Shown in pieces: positions 1 through 8,688 of a stretch of DNA of 64,000 nucleotides. How positions within the stretch are numbered: the stretch's first letter is position 1; every line of letters begins with the position of its first letter. The position numbers and the translations under genes were made by a program. Below the pieces are notes generated by a model. The model was not told the DNA's origin. It saw only the letters and a list, made by a program, of their open reading frames with translations, and did not search any database. Origin of the DNA: Candidatus Cryptobacteroides onthequi (GTDB lineage: Bacteria; Bacteroidota; Bacteroidia; Bacteroidales; UBA932); contig JAGHSA010000003.1 in the NCBI GenBank assembly GCA_018066125.1, positions 1-64,000 of the forward strand, written 5' to 3'.

Positions 1-1430
1 CTATACTCGTTATACTTCAAGCCTTCAGTGGTCACTAATGTAGGATGGACCACTGTATTCCTTGGCAGTGCTCCTTCCAGCAAGTTCTGCCGATGCACCA
101 ATGTCTTGTGGTATGTTTTGTCGACAATGAAGTCTTCGCTGTAGAACTTCATCTCGCACATATTCACGATATGGTCATTGCGCATGATCAGCAAATCTAT
201 CTGAGTACCATCCGTGTCATCATCGCCATATTTTGTCCAAGCACTGAGCTCCGTCTCAACACCGCCTATGCCCAATGCATCCTTCAACTGTCTCCAGTGA
301 CTCCAGCACAGTTCCTCAAAGGCAATGCCACGCCAGCTCCTTACTGAGGCAGATGCTCCGCCTTGCCAGAAATCTGGCGTCAGACGTTTCTGTCCCTTCA
401 CAAAATGCAGCCAGAACCAGCAGAATGGGTCCGTCAGTTTGAAATGTTCCTCCCTCTTTGACAAGCCGAACGGGACATATTTTACCACAAAGTCGCTAGC
501 GACAAGCGCTTTCAGCATCTTCGACAAGGAACCATTATCGTCCAGCCCGGTCTTTTCGATTAATTGCTGACGAGTCCATCCGGAGTGTCTCTTCGCCAAT
601 GTCTCCACAATCAGTTTCATCATATCCGGCTTGCTGAAAACGGAAGCGAACAACCTATCATACTCATCCTTCAGTCTTGCCCTCTCGCCAAAGAACAACT
701 CATTTACCGCCTGACCGATGCTCATACCCTTGTCAACATACATCATATAGTACGGAATGCCTCCAAGTACCATATAGCTCTGTGCGATGTCATATCTCGA
801 CAGCCTTACACCACGGCTTTTGTAGAACAGTTCGCACTCCCTAAGAGTAAATGGGCTCAGTTTGATTTCCCTGGTCACGCGGCCATACAATCCACCATGA
901 TTATTGATAAAGTTATCCTGGATCCAACTTGTCGCGCTACCACACACAACCACCATCAGGTTCTTCCGATGGCAGCCCCATGTATTCCAGAAACCCTCGA
1001 AGGCTGTCATGAAGCCCGACTTAGGAGTATCCATCCACGGCAGCTCGTCCAGAAAAAGCACCTGGCGTCCATTTTTCTGGACCGGCAGTTGCTCCACAAG
1101 TTTTTCCAACATATAGAAAGCCTCTATCCATGACGTAGGGCAGTGACTTTTTTTCATCCCGTGCCCCAGAAGAGACATATAAAAATGCTTAAGCTGCAAC
1201 TTCATCAGGCTTCTCCTCACCTTTGCATCTTCGAGGCTCTTTTCGCCCTGTTCCTGCTCGATAGGTGAAAGGCCAGCGTGCCGGAAAGTGATTTTTCCTT
1301 CAAGAACCTCATCCACCAGATATGTTTTCCCCACACGTCTGCGGCCATAAACAGCCACGAGTTCTGCTTTTCCGCTGCCATACAACCCATTAAGCTCCTT
1401 TATTTCCCTGTCGCGTCCAATGATGTCCAT
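1..1430 (-). CDS. AAA ATPase of the archaeal-type ATPase/DUF234 family, partial at the left edge
   Basis: The minus-strand frame opens at an ATG (1430-1428) and stays open to base 1, giving 476 codons, so only the C-terminal end is missing. Residues 29-36 are a Walker A motif (GRRRVGKT), preceded by the family's typical IIGRDREI start. A Walker B (VLFLDELPW) follows near residue 130. The C-terminal part (about 340 onward) has the WRGIAFEELC and DGTQIDLLI signatures of the nuclease-like DUF234/PD-(D/E)XK region. Members are about 470-480 residues long, so this copy looks intact. The biological role of the family is poorly known; links to mobile DNA and toxin-like functions are suggested but unproven. 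It sits beside a recombinase and a broken gene, which fits an accessory island. A full TTTG-N19-TATCTTTG promoter lies just upstream. Confidence 0.82.
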   Translation of the reverse strand, partial: MDIIGRDREIKELNGLYGSGKAELVAVYGRRRVGKTYLVDEVLEGKITFRHAGLSPIEQEQGEKSLEDAKVRRSLMKLQLKHFYMSLLGHGMKKSHCPTSWIEAFYMLEKLVEQLPVQKNGRQVLFLDELPWMDTPKSGFMTAFEGFWNTWGCHRKNLMVVVCGSATSWIQDNFINNHGGLYGRVTREIKLSPFTLRECELFYKSRGVRLSRYDIAQSYMVLGGIPYYMMYVDKGMSIGQAVNELFFGERARLKDEYDRLFASVFSKPDMMKLIVETLAKRHSGWTRQQLIEKTGLDDNGSLSKMLKALVASDFVVKYVPFGLSKREEHFKLTDPFCWFWLHFVKGQKRLTPDFWQGGASASVRSWRGIAFEELCWSHWRQLKDALGIGGVETELSAWTKYGDDDTDGTQIDLLIMRNDHIVNMCEMKFYSEDFIVDKTYHKTLVHRQNLLEGALPRNTVVHPTLVTTEGLKYNEY

Positions 1431-1454
1431 ACAAAATAGTGTTATTTTTAGCTG

Positions 1455-1485
1455 CAAAGATAGAACTTTAATGCGAGTCAGCAAA
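1455..1485 (-). promoter_or_regulatory. Bacteroidetes-type promoter of the AAA ATPase gene
   Basis: On the minus strand TTTG (1485-1482) is followed after exactly 19 bases by TATCTTTG (1462-1455), matching the -33/-7 consensus of the Bacteroidetes primary sigma factor. The ATPase ATG lies 25 bases further down. This is the most complete promoter match I found in the window. Confidence 0.72.
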
Positions 1486-1620
1486 TTATAGCACTATATT
1501 TTCCTCATTAGACTTAACAAGGAAAGTCAGCCAAGTGAAGAAAAAGAGAGATGTGCAGGGAAGGACTGAAAGGCAAAAGTTACAAACAGAGATCAATCCG
1601 TCAAGAATGTAAATATTATT

Positions 1621-2405
1621 TCATTCTTTTTTTAATTGAGACTTGGACTCACCATTATATATTGAAGGTCCAGCTGTAAAGGTTAGTGAATCCGGAAATT
1701 TCGCCTTCATCAGTTCTGCAAAAACTTTTGCACCTCCGAAATTAGTCTTCAATAATTTGAGATTGTCTTCATACAAAGACCTTGCTCCTTGGCAATCAAA
1801 TGGGCCATTTTGGATTACGTAGTCGCAAAACTTATTATATCCTTCTTCGCTTTTGAATAGCTCTCTGAAGTCATTATACTCTTCATTTCGTGGTCTGCCT
1901 GGTTTCTTCTTCTGTACTTCTTCTGTACTTCTTCATGTCCCTGCTGCATAGACTGAACCCCATCATCTGAAGTATCTAGTTGTTTGAGAGGCGCCATCAT
2001 CCTTGTCACAATCTTTGATAGAGCGAGTGGAGCATCTCCTTCAAGTTTGTTAAAGATATCGTGATCATGGCACTCAACAGCCTTTGCTATCTCACAAAGA
2101 TGAAAAGGGGAATAGCCTTCATCTATTGCTGCTTTATGACTTTCATACAAGTCCAAATACTCAGATATGGTTCCTGACAACTCACCACACACTCTGACAT
2201 AGTTTTCTTCGTTTAGCTCGCATTGTAACTGTGATAAGAAAATATCCATATCTTCTGGAGCCAGGTCCCTGACCTTGCGAACAATATCAGTCATACTTTG
2301 AGCAATGAATATGTCAATACCATCCAGATCGATGGATTTCTTGAGGCCTTTGGTTGCAGATGCCAGCAAGGTCATGATTTCGTATATTGTATTGGTTGCT
2401 TCCAT
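1621..2405 (-). pseudogene. Unknown protein gene disrupted by an 11-bp tandem duplication
   Basis: The frame from the ATG at 2405 stops at 1815 after an unnatural tail. In the neighbouring frame an uninterrupted stretch begins KKKPGRPRNEEYNDF and runs to a TGA at 1621-1623. The switch falls exactly on two perfect 11-bp copies (1906-1916 and 1917-1927). Deleting one copy joins HEEVQKK directly to the downstream frame and gives a protein of 257 residues. So the gene was inactivated, or is reversibly switched, by duplication of 11 bp. The product has no signal peptide or membrane segment and is rich in acidic residues and helices; I do not recognise its family. The gene starts 12 bases after the recombinase stop, so both probably share one transcript. 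Only the N-terminal 196 or so residues are made as the sequence stands. Confidence 0.75.
1906..1927. repeat. Two perfect 11-bp tandem copies causing a frameshift
   Basis: Copies CTTCTTCTGTA at 1906-1916 and 1917-1927, followed by a partial third copy of 7 bases (1928-1934). Eleven is not a multiple of three, so each copy gained or lost shifts the reading frame of the minus-strand gene that spans it. Confidence 0.9.
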
Positions 2406-2417
2406 GTTTTTCAATTA

Positions 2418-3779
2418 TTAAAAGAGTCCATCAAACTTGGTCATTGAGTCGGCCTTTATTGAATCGACTATATCAATGTATGGCTTCATAGCCTTATAGT
2501 CACTGTGCCCAGTCCATTTCATTACAATGTTTGGCGGTATGCCAAGTGACAGTGCATTTACGATGAATGTACGTCTGCCGGTATGCGTTCCAACTAACTC
2601 CCACTTATGCTTGATTTCATCAAGACGTTCGTTTCCCTTATATGTGGTTATTCTAATCTCATCGTCAATCCCGGCAAGGCGACACAGTTCTTTCAAGTAA
2701 CGGTTCATTGCCTGATTAGTAAAGACCGGAAGAGCCCTATTGTCCTTAAGTGGGACATCGGCGTATCGTTTGAGAATCTCTTTAGTGACGGAGTTAAGTT
2801 CGATTGAGATACTATCAGCGGTCTTGACAGTAGTCACTTCAATATGATCTTCCTTGACATCACTACGTCGCAGATTGTATGCATCAGAGTGTCTCAGCCC
2901 AGAGAAGCAACAGAATAAGAATACATCTCTTACGGGTTCCAGATGGATGGTTTTCTGGTCAAATTGGAAATTCTTGATTCTGGCCAGTTCTTCTTTTGTC
3001 AGGTATATGACCTTCTTCTGAGTGGACTTCAATGAAGGCTTGAATGTCTTATAGGAATTGTTTGTATTATATCCTTTATTAGCGGCCCACTGGAGAAACC
3101 ATTTCAAGTATCCCAGTTTCTTGCCGATTGTTGTATTCCTCAAGCCAACGGTATCGGCAATATCATCCTCTTCTCTGTCTTCCTTCTTCTTTCTTGGTGT
3201 ATGAAGGACTTTCTGATCACGAAGATATATTACAAAAGAAGTCAATTTCTTCTCAGATAGACTATCAAAGGTGAGTTTATGGTCGAATGATTTCAAGTCA
3301 ACCAACAAAGACTGCATCTTTTTGGTTGTCGCTTCTGTCCACGCATTCTTTGCGGAACACTCGTCAATGAATTCATCGAAGCATGTAAATAGATTTATCG
3401 GGGGTAAAGCAGTGTCCTCCTCCTTGGCTTTTGGTTTTTTAGGGATAATTCCACCAATACGCTCTTTATACTTATCAAGCAGTTCAGAAGGTGTCGGAAT
3501 GATATCGTTGGCCTCGAAAAACATGAATGAAAGTTCGACGTTTGATTTGACCATGGCCAAGTCTGCATTAATATCAGCAGCTTTCTCACCATGAATGCCA
3601 ACATATCCATGCCTTACTGTTTGTGTCCCTTCATCCCAATACTCCGGGGAATCCAAACTCCACCCAGGAACGATATCTAGGCGGTCACCATAGTAGGTAA
3701 CTCTAAGACGAATCTGATAACGGATCGTTTTCTTTCCGTATGCTCGTAAACTGAAGGATAATCTGTACTTGATCTTCAT
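2418..3779 (-). CDS. Tyrosine-type site-specific recombinase/integrase
   Basis: A 453-residue tyrosine recombinase. The first ATG (3779, MKIKYRLSF) is preferred over an upstream in-frame TTG at 3791. The N-terminal region (about 1-100) is the Bacteroidetes arm-binding type, residues about 125-230 form the SAM-like core-binding domain, and the rest is the catalytic domain. Visible catalytic residues are Arg in CFSGLRHSD, Lys in TTVKTADS, the HTGRR box (H-x-x-R), His in TGHSDYKA, and Tyr in MKPYIDI. All six expected positions are present, so the enzyme looks active. Such enzymes integrate and excise conjugative or smaller mobile elements, or invert DNA segments. No conjugation genes are visible here, so the element either extends to the left of the window or is a remnant. 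The region is AT-richer than the rest of the window. Confidence 0.9.
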   Translation of the reverse strand: MKIKYRLSFSLRAYGKKTIRYQIRLRVTYYGDRLDIVPGWSLDSPEYWDEGTQTVRHGYVGIHGEKAADINADLAMVKSNVELSFMFFEANDIIPTPSELLDKYKERIGGIIPKKPKAKEEDTALPPINLFTCFDEFIDECSAKNAWTEATTKKMQSLLVDLKSFDHKLTFDSLSEKKLTSFVIYLRDQKVLHTPRKKKEDREEDDIADTVGLRNTTIGKKLGYLKWFLQWAANKGYNTNNSYKTFKPSLKSTQKKVIYLTKEELARIKNFQFDQKTIHLEPVRDVFLFCCFSGLRHSDAYNLRRSDVKEDHIEVTTVKTADSISIELNSVTKEILKRYADVPLKDNRALPVFTNQAMNRYLKELCRLAGIDDEIRITTYKGNERLDEIKHKWELVGTHTGRRTFIVNALSLGIPPNIVMKWTGHSDYKAMKPYIDIVDSIKADSMTKFDGLF

Positions 3780-3790
3780 AGGCAACTTCA

Positions 3791-3812
3791 AAAGTTACCC
3801 CAAAGTTACCCC
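3791..3812. repeat. Tandem 11-bp repeat overlapping the recombinase promoter
   Basis: AAAGTTACCCC occurs twice in a row (3791-3801 and 3802-3812), immediately upstream of the recombinase ATG. Read on the minus strand, one copy contains TAACTTTG (3808-3801), a match to the -7 consensus, with TTG (3831-3829) 20 bases upstream. The repeats may be recombinase arm sites or an autoregulatory operator; that is inference. Confidence 0.6.
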
Positions 3813-3831
3813 ATTTTTGTACAATCTCCAA
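3801..3831 (-). promoter_or_regulatory. Putative promoter of the recombinase gene
   Basis: Minus-strand TTG (3831-3829), a 20-base spacer and TAACTTTG (3808-3801) match the Bacteroidetes layout, and the ATG lies 21 bases downstream. The -7 box lies inside the 11-bp tandem repeat. Confidence 0.5.
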
Positions 3832-3857
3832 CAATCCTGTATGAAATTCAGTATTGA

Positions 3858-4052
3858 TTAATAATGCATTACAAACGCCTGGAAACGAGTATCTACCAAT
3901 GGTTCATATCCGCCCATCTCCACAAAGTGCTGATAATCAACACTTTGGAGTGTGACTAAATAGCACAGAAATGACGTTGGCTGCAGATCAGGGATGTATT
4001 CCTTAATCTGCAGCCTTTGGTATTTCCACTCTGAAGTGAGCCTGTGGCTCAT
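3858..4052 (-). CDS. Short ORF of unknown function next to the recombinase
   Basis: A 64-codon minus-strand frame with an ATG, lying 78 bases upstream of the recombinase. The product has no signal peptide and matches no family I recognise. The frame continues upstream of the ATG with plausible codons, so it could be the 3' end of a gene truncated by integration. Two inverted repeats fall within it, and these could equally mean that it is not coding. Confidence 0.25.
   Translation of the reverse strand: MSHRLTSEWKYQRLQIKEYIPDLQPTSFLCYLVTLQSVDYQHFVEMGGYEPLVDTRFQAFVMHY
3923..4015. repeat. Two inverted repeats in the 350-bp gap beside the recombinase
   Basis: The gap 3792-4142 has no confident gene. 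It holds a 7-bp inverted repeat (CAAAGTG 3923-3929 with CACTTTG 3941-3947) and a perfect 10-bp one (GGCTGCAGAT 3979-3988 with ATCTGCAGCC 4006-4015, 17-base loop). Paired inverted repeats beside a tyrosine recombinase are typical of core or excisionase-binding regions, but no repeated att core could be defined within the window. Confidence 0.45.
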
Positions 4053-4142
4053 TTGGCATAGGATTTTCCGACGGGCATACCGGCTTGGAATCCAGTTATA
4101 TAATTCTTAACTTGCTATTTGAAGTACGCCCTACACAAAAAT

Positions 4143-5600
4143 ATGATCAAGAAATACGTAATGACTATTGCCGCGGCATTTATCGCCGTTGCATTTCAGG
4201 AAGTAAATGCACAGCCCAAGTCTGGCATTATTGCAGGTGCGAAGGCATCTCAGGAGCGCATACACGTTGCATCAGAGGGTCTTGCGAATCCGGAGCGCGG
4301 GTTCCGTTTCGAAATGATGATAGGAATTGAAAATGCGCCTGCTACGGAGAACTCATGGCCATTCCCAGAGTACAGGGATGACGGCATCGTAATGACCCAG
4401 GCCTATTGCTATCTCAATGATTATTGGGACAAGGATATACCTCAGAGCAAGCTCGATGCCTTGCAGTCCAGCTTTGACCGCGCCAGGAAAGACGGTGTGA
4501 AGTTCGTGCTGCGTTTTGCGTACGAGGGTCACGACGGCACGGACAACTGTCCGACACTCGAGCGTATCCTTGACCATATCTCCCAGCTTACTCCAATTGT
4601 CAGGAAGAATGCGGATGTAATCTATGTCCTGCAGACCGGCTGGCTCGGTCTCTGGGGCGAATTCCACAGCAATCCCCGAGGGTTGAACAAAGACCCTCAG
4701 GCGGTGGCCGCTGTTCTTGGTGCCACGCTGGATATGCTTCCTGAGAACCGCAGCACCATGATGCGCTGCATGAGATACCGCAGTAAGGCGGAGAAAGCTG
4801 CCGGCCCGGGTGTATTGGATATGACACGTGTCGGATTCTTCAATGACGGCACTCTGGCGGGTACAACTGATGGAGGTACATTCCTTGGCGGTTCGACTGA
4901 GGATGATCCCGAGTTCGAGCAGCTCGACAGAGAGAGCCAGGATATGGTTATCGGAGGAGAACTTTTCTGGAACAGTGTTCCAAATACTATAAGCGCCAAT
5001 GCGATAAATGCCATACACCGTTTCATCCGCCATCATTACACGACCTTCAGCGTTGTACATTCAAACAGTGAACTGGACAACACTCCTATATATGGTACAA
5101 TAGACGCCTGGAAGGCCACTCCGTTCACAGCCGGGCTCCTCAAGGCCCAGGGACTGCCATGTGACGAGAACTATTTCAAGAAGAATCCCCTGCCGAGCGC
5201 GTACGAGTATTTCCGCGATCATTTTGGATATCGTCTTGAACTTGTCGCTTCCGAAGGGTGTATCGAGAACGGTATATACAGCGGCTCGGCGACTATCCGG
5301 AATGTGGGTTTTGCCCGTCCCATCAATCCTCGAGAAGTCTACCTTGTCCTGTTTGACAAGAAGGGGCATGTGTATGAGTACCCCCTGCATACCGATGCCC
5401 GTTCCTTCATGCCATGGAAGGAAGTAAGCATCCATTTCTCTGCTCCCCTGCCATCCGGAGTGCGCAAGTCGGATCTGAAAGCTGCGCTCTGGCTTCCAGA
5501 TGAAGCCGAGTCTATAAAGTACCGCCCCGAATATGCCATTACCATTGCAGAGGGTGTGACCCCTGTAATTCTGGGCGGCCGCCTTCTCAACGTACTGTAG
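4143..5600 (+). CDS. Secreted DUF4874/DUF4832 protein
   Basis: A 485-residue exported protein. I chose the ATG at 4143, which puts a clean signal peptide (MIKKYVMTIAAAFIAVAF, then NAQ) at the N-terminus; the frame also extends to a TTG at 4119. Residues about 40-200 match DUF4874 (NPERGFRFEM near the start, TGWLGLWGEFHSN in the middle) and the C-terminal half matches DUF4832. These two domains occur together in secreted proteins of Bacteroidetes and other glycan degraders. The TIM-barrel-like pattern of the first domain suggests a glycosidase-type fold, but no activity is established. The next gene is a sugar symporter 81 bases downstream with its own -7 box, so co-transcription is uncertain. 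Confidence 0.8.
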   Translation: MIKKYVMTIAAAFIAVAFQEVNAQPKSGIIAGAKASQERIHVASEGLANPERGFRFEMMIGIENAPATENSWPFPEYRDDGIVMTQAYCYLNDYWDKDIPQSKLDALQSSFDRARKDGVKFVLRFAYEGHDGTDNCPTLERILDHISQLTPIVRKNADVIYVLQTGWLGLWGEFHSNPRGLNKDPQAVAAVLGATLDMLPENRSTMMRCMRYRSKAEKAAGPGVLDMTRVGFFNDGTLAGTTDGGTFLGGSTEDDPEFEQLDRESQDMVIGGELFWNSVPNTISANAINAIHRFIRHHYTTFSVVHSNSELDNTPIYGTIDAWKATPFTAGLLKAQGLPCDENYFKKNPLPSAYEYFRDHFGYRLELVASEGCIENGIYSGSATIRNVGFARPINPREVYLVLFDKKGHVYEYPLHTDARSFMPWKEVSIHFSAPLPSGVRKSDLKAALWLPDEAESIKYRPEYAITIAEGVTPVILGGRLLNVL

Positions 5601-5644
5601 TGTCTGACAGACGGAAAAACATATCGCCAGCGAAGTATTATTGC

Positions 5645-5652
5645 TATCTTTG
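5645..5652 (+). promoter_or_regulatory. -7 promoter box upstream of the GPH symporter
   Basis: TATCTTTG matches the TAnnTTTG consensus 29 bases before the symporter ATG. No clear TTG -33 element is present at the usual spacing. Confidence 0.5.
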
Positions 5653-5681
5653 CATCCGGGAGTCAAGACCCGGCACACAAG

Positions 5682-7064
5682 ATGAAACAGAACCTGAACC
5701 AGAAAACCTCATCCGGAGTGATGATGTCTTACGGCGTGGGACGCTTCCTCGCCGAATTTCTTACCGGTGCCTACGGCATCATGGCCTTCTTCTTCTACGA
5801 GAAGGAAATGGGGCTTCCGGCCATCTATCCGACGGTCGCAACCATCATCTACAGCATCTGGAACGCAGTGAACGACCCGCTTATCGGATGGATCACCGGG
5901 AAGAAGCCTGTGCTCGAGAAATACGGCAAGCGCCTGTTCTGGATAGTCCTGGGCCTGGTGACATGCTCCCTGGCCTTCCTTCTGATATTCATGGTGCCGC
6001 AGGCGCTGCACGCGCACAAGGTCGCCGTCTTCATATGGATGGTCATCGCAGTATGCCTCTATGACGCCGCATACTCGCTCTGGGAAGTGAACTACCAGGG
6101 CGTCTTCCCTGACAAATTCCGCAGCCAGGACATCCGGCGCAAGGCAGCAGTCACATCGACTGCATTCGGCTCTGTCGGCATTGCACTCGGTGCTGTCCTC
6201 CCTCCCCTCTTCTACCACTACGGTGACGTCGGCAGCTATGTGACCGCAGGTCTCGTGATAGCAGCCATCGGCATACTCGGAAGCATCCTCATCATCCCGG
6301 GCGTGCTCCAGCGCGCTGAAACGACCCCGATGAGCGAGCAGATGCGCCAGGAGGCCGAGCCCGGATTTGTCGAATCGCTCAAATCGACCGTCAGGCACCG
6401 CGAATTCACGATTCTCGCCACCATGCTCTTCCTCTACCAGAGCGCATGCATCTGCATGACCGGCAGTGTCAATTACGTCGTCAACGGCGTCCTGGGCATG
6501 CCAGCCAAGGCTTCTACCCCAATATTCGCGGCCATGCTTGCCGGAGCGCTCATTTCCGTGGCAGTATGGTCCCGTGTCGCCAAGAAGCTCGACAACAACT
6601 TCCTGATGCTGGTGATCACCAACTTCTTCATGGCGGCTGCAGCCTTCCCTATGCTCTTATGCCGCACTCAGATGGCCTTTGCAGTATTCATGTTCCTCTG
6701 GGGACTGGGATTCGGCGGATGCTGGACCTTCATCGCACCGGCCATGGCCGACGTCGTCGACAGCATCGTGCTGAAAGAGCGCCGGCGCAACGAAGGCGTG
6801 ATCATGGGCGTGAGGGCATTCTTCATGCGTCTGAGCTACGCCAGCCAGGGCATCGTATTCTGGCTCTGCCACACACTGACCCACTATGACACCTCTGCGG
6901 CCGGCCAGCAGACTGCACTCGCCCAGTGGGGCATCACCGCCCACATCGGCCTCGTGCCGTCGCTGTTCTTCCTCGCCGCAGCCCTTCTCCTGCTCATCGC
7001 CAACCCTATCCCAGCCGACAAGGCCCGCGCCAACCGCGCCACCCTCAAGGAACTCGGCCTGTAG
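5682..7064 (+). CDS. GPH-family (MelB-like) sugar:cation symporter
   Basis: A 460-residue inner-membrane transporter with about twelve hydrophobic segments. The N-terminal region carries the family signature: a polar patch after helix 1 and NAVNDPLIGW between helices 2 and 3, where MelB-type proteins have the Asp residues that bind the cation. It belongs to the glycoside-pentoside-hexuronide:cation symporter family, which imports oligosaccharides, glycosides or hexuronides with Na+ or H+. The substrate cannot be read from the sequence. It lies between a secreted DUF4832 protein and a GNAT/AraC pair and may import a glycan breakdown product. The start is fixed by the ATG 29 bases after a TATCTTTG box. 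Confidence 0.85.
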   Translation: MKQNLNQKTSSGVMMSYGVGRFLAEFLTGAYGIMAFFFYEKEMGLPAIYPTVATIIYSIWNAVNDPLIGWITGKKPVLEKYGKRLFWIVLGLVTCSLAFLLIFMVPQALHAHKVAVFIWMVIAVCLYDAAYSLWEVNYQGVFPDKFRSQDIRRKAAVTSTAFGSVGIALGAVLPPLFYHYGDVGSYVTAGLVIAAIGILGSILIIPGVLQRAETTPMSEQMRQEAEPGFVESLKSTVRHREFTILATMLFLYQSACICMTGSVNYVVNGVLGMPAKASTPIFAAMLAGALISVAVWSRVAKKLDNNFLMLVITNFFMAAAAFPMLLCRTQMAFAVFMFLWGLGFGGCWTFIAPAMADVVDSIVLKERRRNEGVIMGVRAFFMRLSYASQGIVFWLCHTLTHYDTSAAGQQTALAQWGITAHIGLVPSLFFLAAALLLLIANPIPADKARANRATLKELGL

Positions 7065-7144
7065 GGACCCGCACTATAACACATCCACACGACCACCACA
7101 GTGATCCTGTCCGTTTTTTAAATATCGCATCACATCCTGCGCTG

Positions 7145-7152
7145 TATCTTCG
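7145..7152 (+). promoter_or_regulatory. Imperfect -7 box before the GNAT-AraC pair
   Basis: TATCTTCG differs by one base from TAnnTTTG and ends 24 bases before the ATG at 7176. Confidence 0.35.
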
Positions 7153-7175
7153 CGGTCGAATAGACATATCTGACC

Positions 7176-7796
7176 ATGAAAGACTATATCATCAGGCTTG
7201 AACAGCCGCAGGAGACGCACGAGGTCGAGGAGCTCGTGCGTGAAGCATTCTGGAACATCTACCGCCCAGGCTGTCTGGAGCATTACGTCATGCACTGCCT
7301 GCGCTCAGACGCGGACTTCATCCCCGAGCTGGATTTCGTCATGGAGTGCGACGGCCGGCTCATCGGACAGGCCATGTGCATGCGTGCATGCATCCACTGC
7401 GACGACGGCAGCATGCTCCCGATCATGACCCTCGGTCCCATCGGCATTCTCCCCGGATACAAGCGCCAGGGCTACGGCAAGGCGATTCTCGACCATACCC
7501 TCGCCCGTGCAGCCGAGCTGGGTTTCGGTGCCGTCTGCTTCGAGGGCAATATCGATTTCTACGGGCACAGCGGCTTCACCTTCGCTTCAAGGTTCGGCAT
7601 CCGGTATCATGGACTGCCGGAGGGCGAGGATGCGTCATTCTTCCTTTGCAAAGAGCTTCGGAATGGTTATCTTGCCGGTGTGACCGGCGAATACTCGACT
7701 CCGCAGGGCTATTTCGTGGACGAAGCGAGCGCGGAGGAATTCGACCGGACCTTCCCGCCAAAGGAAAAACTCGTCCTCCCGGGACAATTGTGGTGA
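7176..7796 (+). CDS. GNAT family N-acetyltransferase
   Basis: A 206-residue cytosolic protein whose first 150 residues form a GNAT fold. The acetyl-CoA binding motif A is visible as GILPGYKRQGYGKAIL (around residue 90; consensus R/Q-x-x-G-x-G/A), followed by the F-Y-x-x-x-G-F pattern (IDFYGHSGF) of motif B. The remaining 55 residues are a family-specific tail. The acceptor is unknown; related proteins acetylate small amines or protein N-termini. The downstream AraC gene starts one base after its stop codon, so the two are co-transcribed and probably functionally linked. Confidence 0.85.
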   Translation: MKDYIIRLEQPQETHEVEELVREAFWNIYRPGCLEHYVMHCLRSDADFIPELDFVMECDGRLIGQAMCMRACIHCDDGSMLPIMTLGPIGILPGYKRQGYGKAILDHTLARAAELGFGAVCFEGNIDFYGHSGFTFASRFGIRYHGLPEGEDASFFLCKELRNGYLAGVTGEYSTPQGYFVDEASAEEFDRTFPPKEKLVLPGQLW

Positions 7797-7797
7797 C

Positions 7798-8622
7798 ATG
7801 ATCGACATCTGCTCACGGCAGCCAGACGCACGTCTGCGGCCATACATCAAGATGTACTTCGGCGCCGCGGACGATACTCCGCCGAAAGTGCAGCGGATCT
7901 TGCCCAACGGCGAGATCGGGCTGTGCTTTTACCGTGGCAGAGCAGTCATCTACGATGGTCTGGGGATGGTGCAGAGCTGTATCAGCGGCCCATTGCTGAG
8001 CTACCAGGACATCATCTCGGAGGGGCGCATCGACATTGTGGGAGTGCATCTCACGACCATCGGCGCGCACGTGCTGCTGCCAGTGCCCCCGAGCTGGATA
8101 GGCAGCCGTACCGTACGTCTCTGCGACCTCAACGACACCGGCCTCCGTGAGCTGGAGTCCCGCATTATGGGCGCATCGGGCTACGGCGAATGCTTCGATG
8201 CCATGGACGCGTACTTCCTGGGTCGGCTCTACGCGACGGATATCGACACTCTGGACATGCGCCGCATCCAGCGCGCACTAGCCTACGGACAGCGGCATTT
8301 CGCGGATGCGCACATCCCCGAATTGGCATCCGAAGCATGTCTGAGCCAGAGGCATTTCTCGCGCATCTTCACCGACATGGTCGGCATTGTACCGAAGGAA
8401 TACCTCCGCATCCAGCGCTTCCAGAGCACGCTCCGGGAGCTGAAGCGAAGCGGGTGGGACGGTCGGACGGGCCAGGGCATCCTGACCAGGATCGCATGGG
8501 ACAATGGATACTGCGACTACGCCCATCTCTACACCGACTTCCGCAAGATCAGCGGCTACTCCCCCCGCCAGCTGCTGTCCCTGTCCGAAGACACCGACGA
8601 CAGTTTCGGCTGGAGAATGTAG
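7798..8622 (+). CDS. AraC-family transcriptional regulator
   Basis: A 274-residue regulator. Residues about 1-125 form an N-terminal sensing domain of the DUF6597 type (DARLRPYIKMYFG, then RILPNGEIGLCF). Residues about 160-265 contain the double helix-turn-helix of the AraC/XylS family, with IPELASEACLSQRHFSRIF as the first HTH and ITRIAWDNGYCDYAHLYTDF leading to the signature FRKISGYSPRQ. It follows the GNAT gene by one base. The effector and targets are unknown; regulators of this type usually act on neighbouring genes, here the GNAT itself, the symporter upstream or the FAD oxidoreductase downstream. Confidence 0.88.
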   Translation: MIDICSRQPDARLRPYIKMYFGAADDTPPKVQRILPNGEIGLCFYRGRAVIYDGLGMVQSCISGPLLSYQDIISEGRIDIVGVHLTTIGAHVLLPVPPSWIGSRTVRLCDLNDTGLRELESRIMGASGYGECFDAMDAYFLGRLYATDIDTLDMRRIQRALAYGQRHFADAHIPELASEACLSQRHFSRIFTDMVGIVPKEYLRIQRFQSTLRELKRSGWDGRTGQGILTRIAWDNGYCDYAHLYTDFRKISGYSPRQLLSLSEDTDDSFGWRM

Positions 8623-8651
8623 GCAGAGGCGGACTTTTCTCAATATTTGAG

Positions 8652-8659
8652 TATTTTTG
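8652..8659 (+). promoter_or_regulatory. -7 box of the FAD oxidoreductase gene
   Basis: TATTTTTG matches TAnnTTTG and ends 29 bases before the chosen ATG at 8689. This argues against the in-frame upstream ATG at 8647, which would lie ahead of the transcription start. Confidence 0.5.
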
Positions 8660-8688
8660 TCCTGAGGAATATCAGTACACACAATACC

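Noticed and set aside
3858..4052. A possible truncated gene at the integration point
   Set aside because: Kept only as a low-confidence ORF; no family match and inverted repeats inside it prevented a stronger call.
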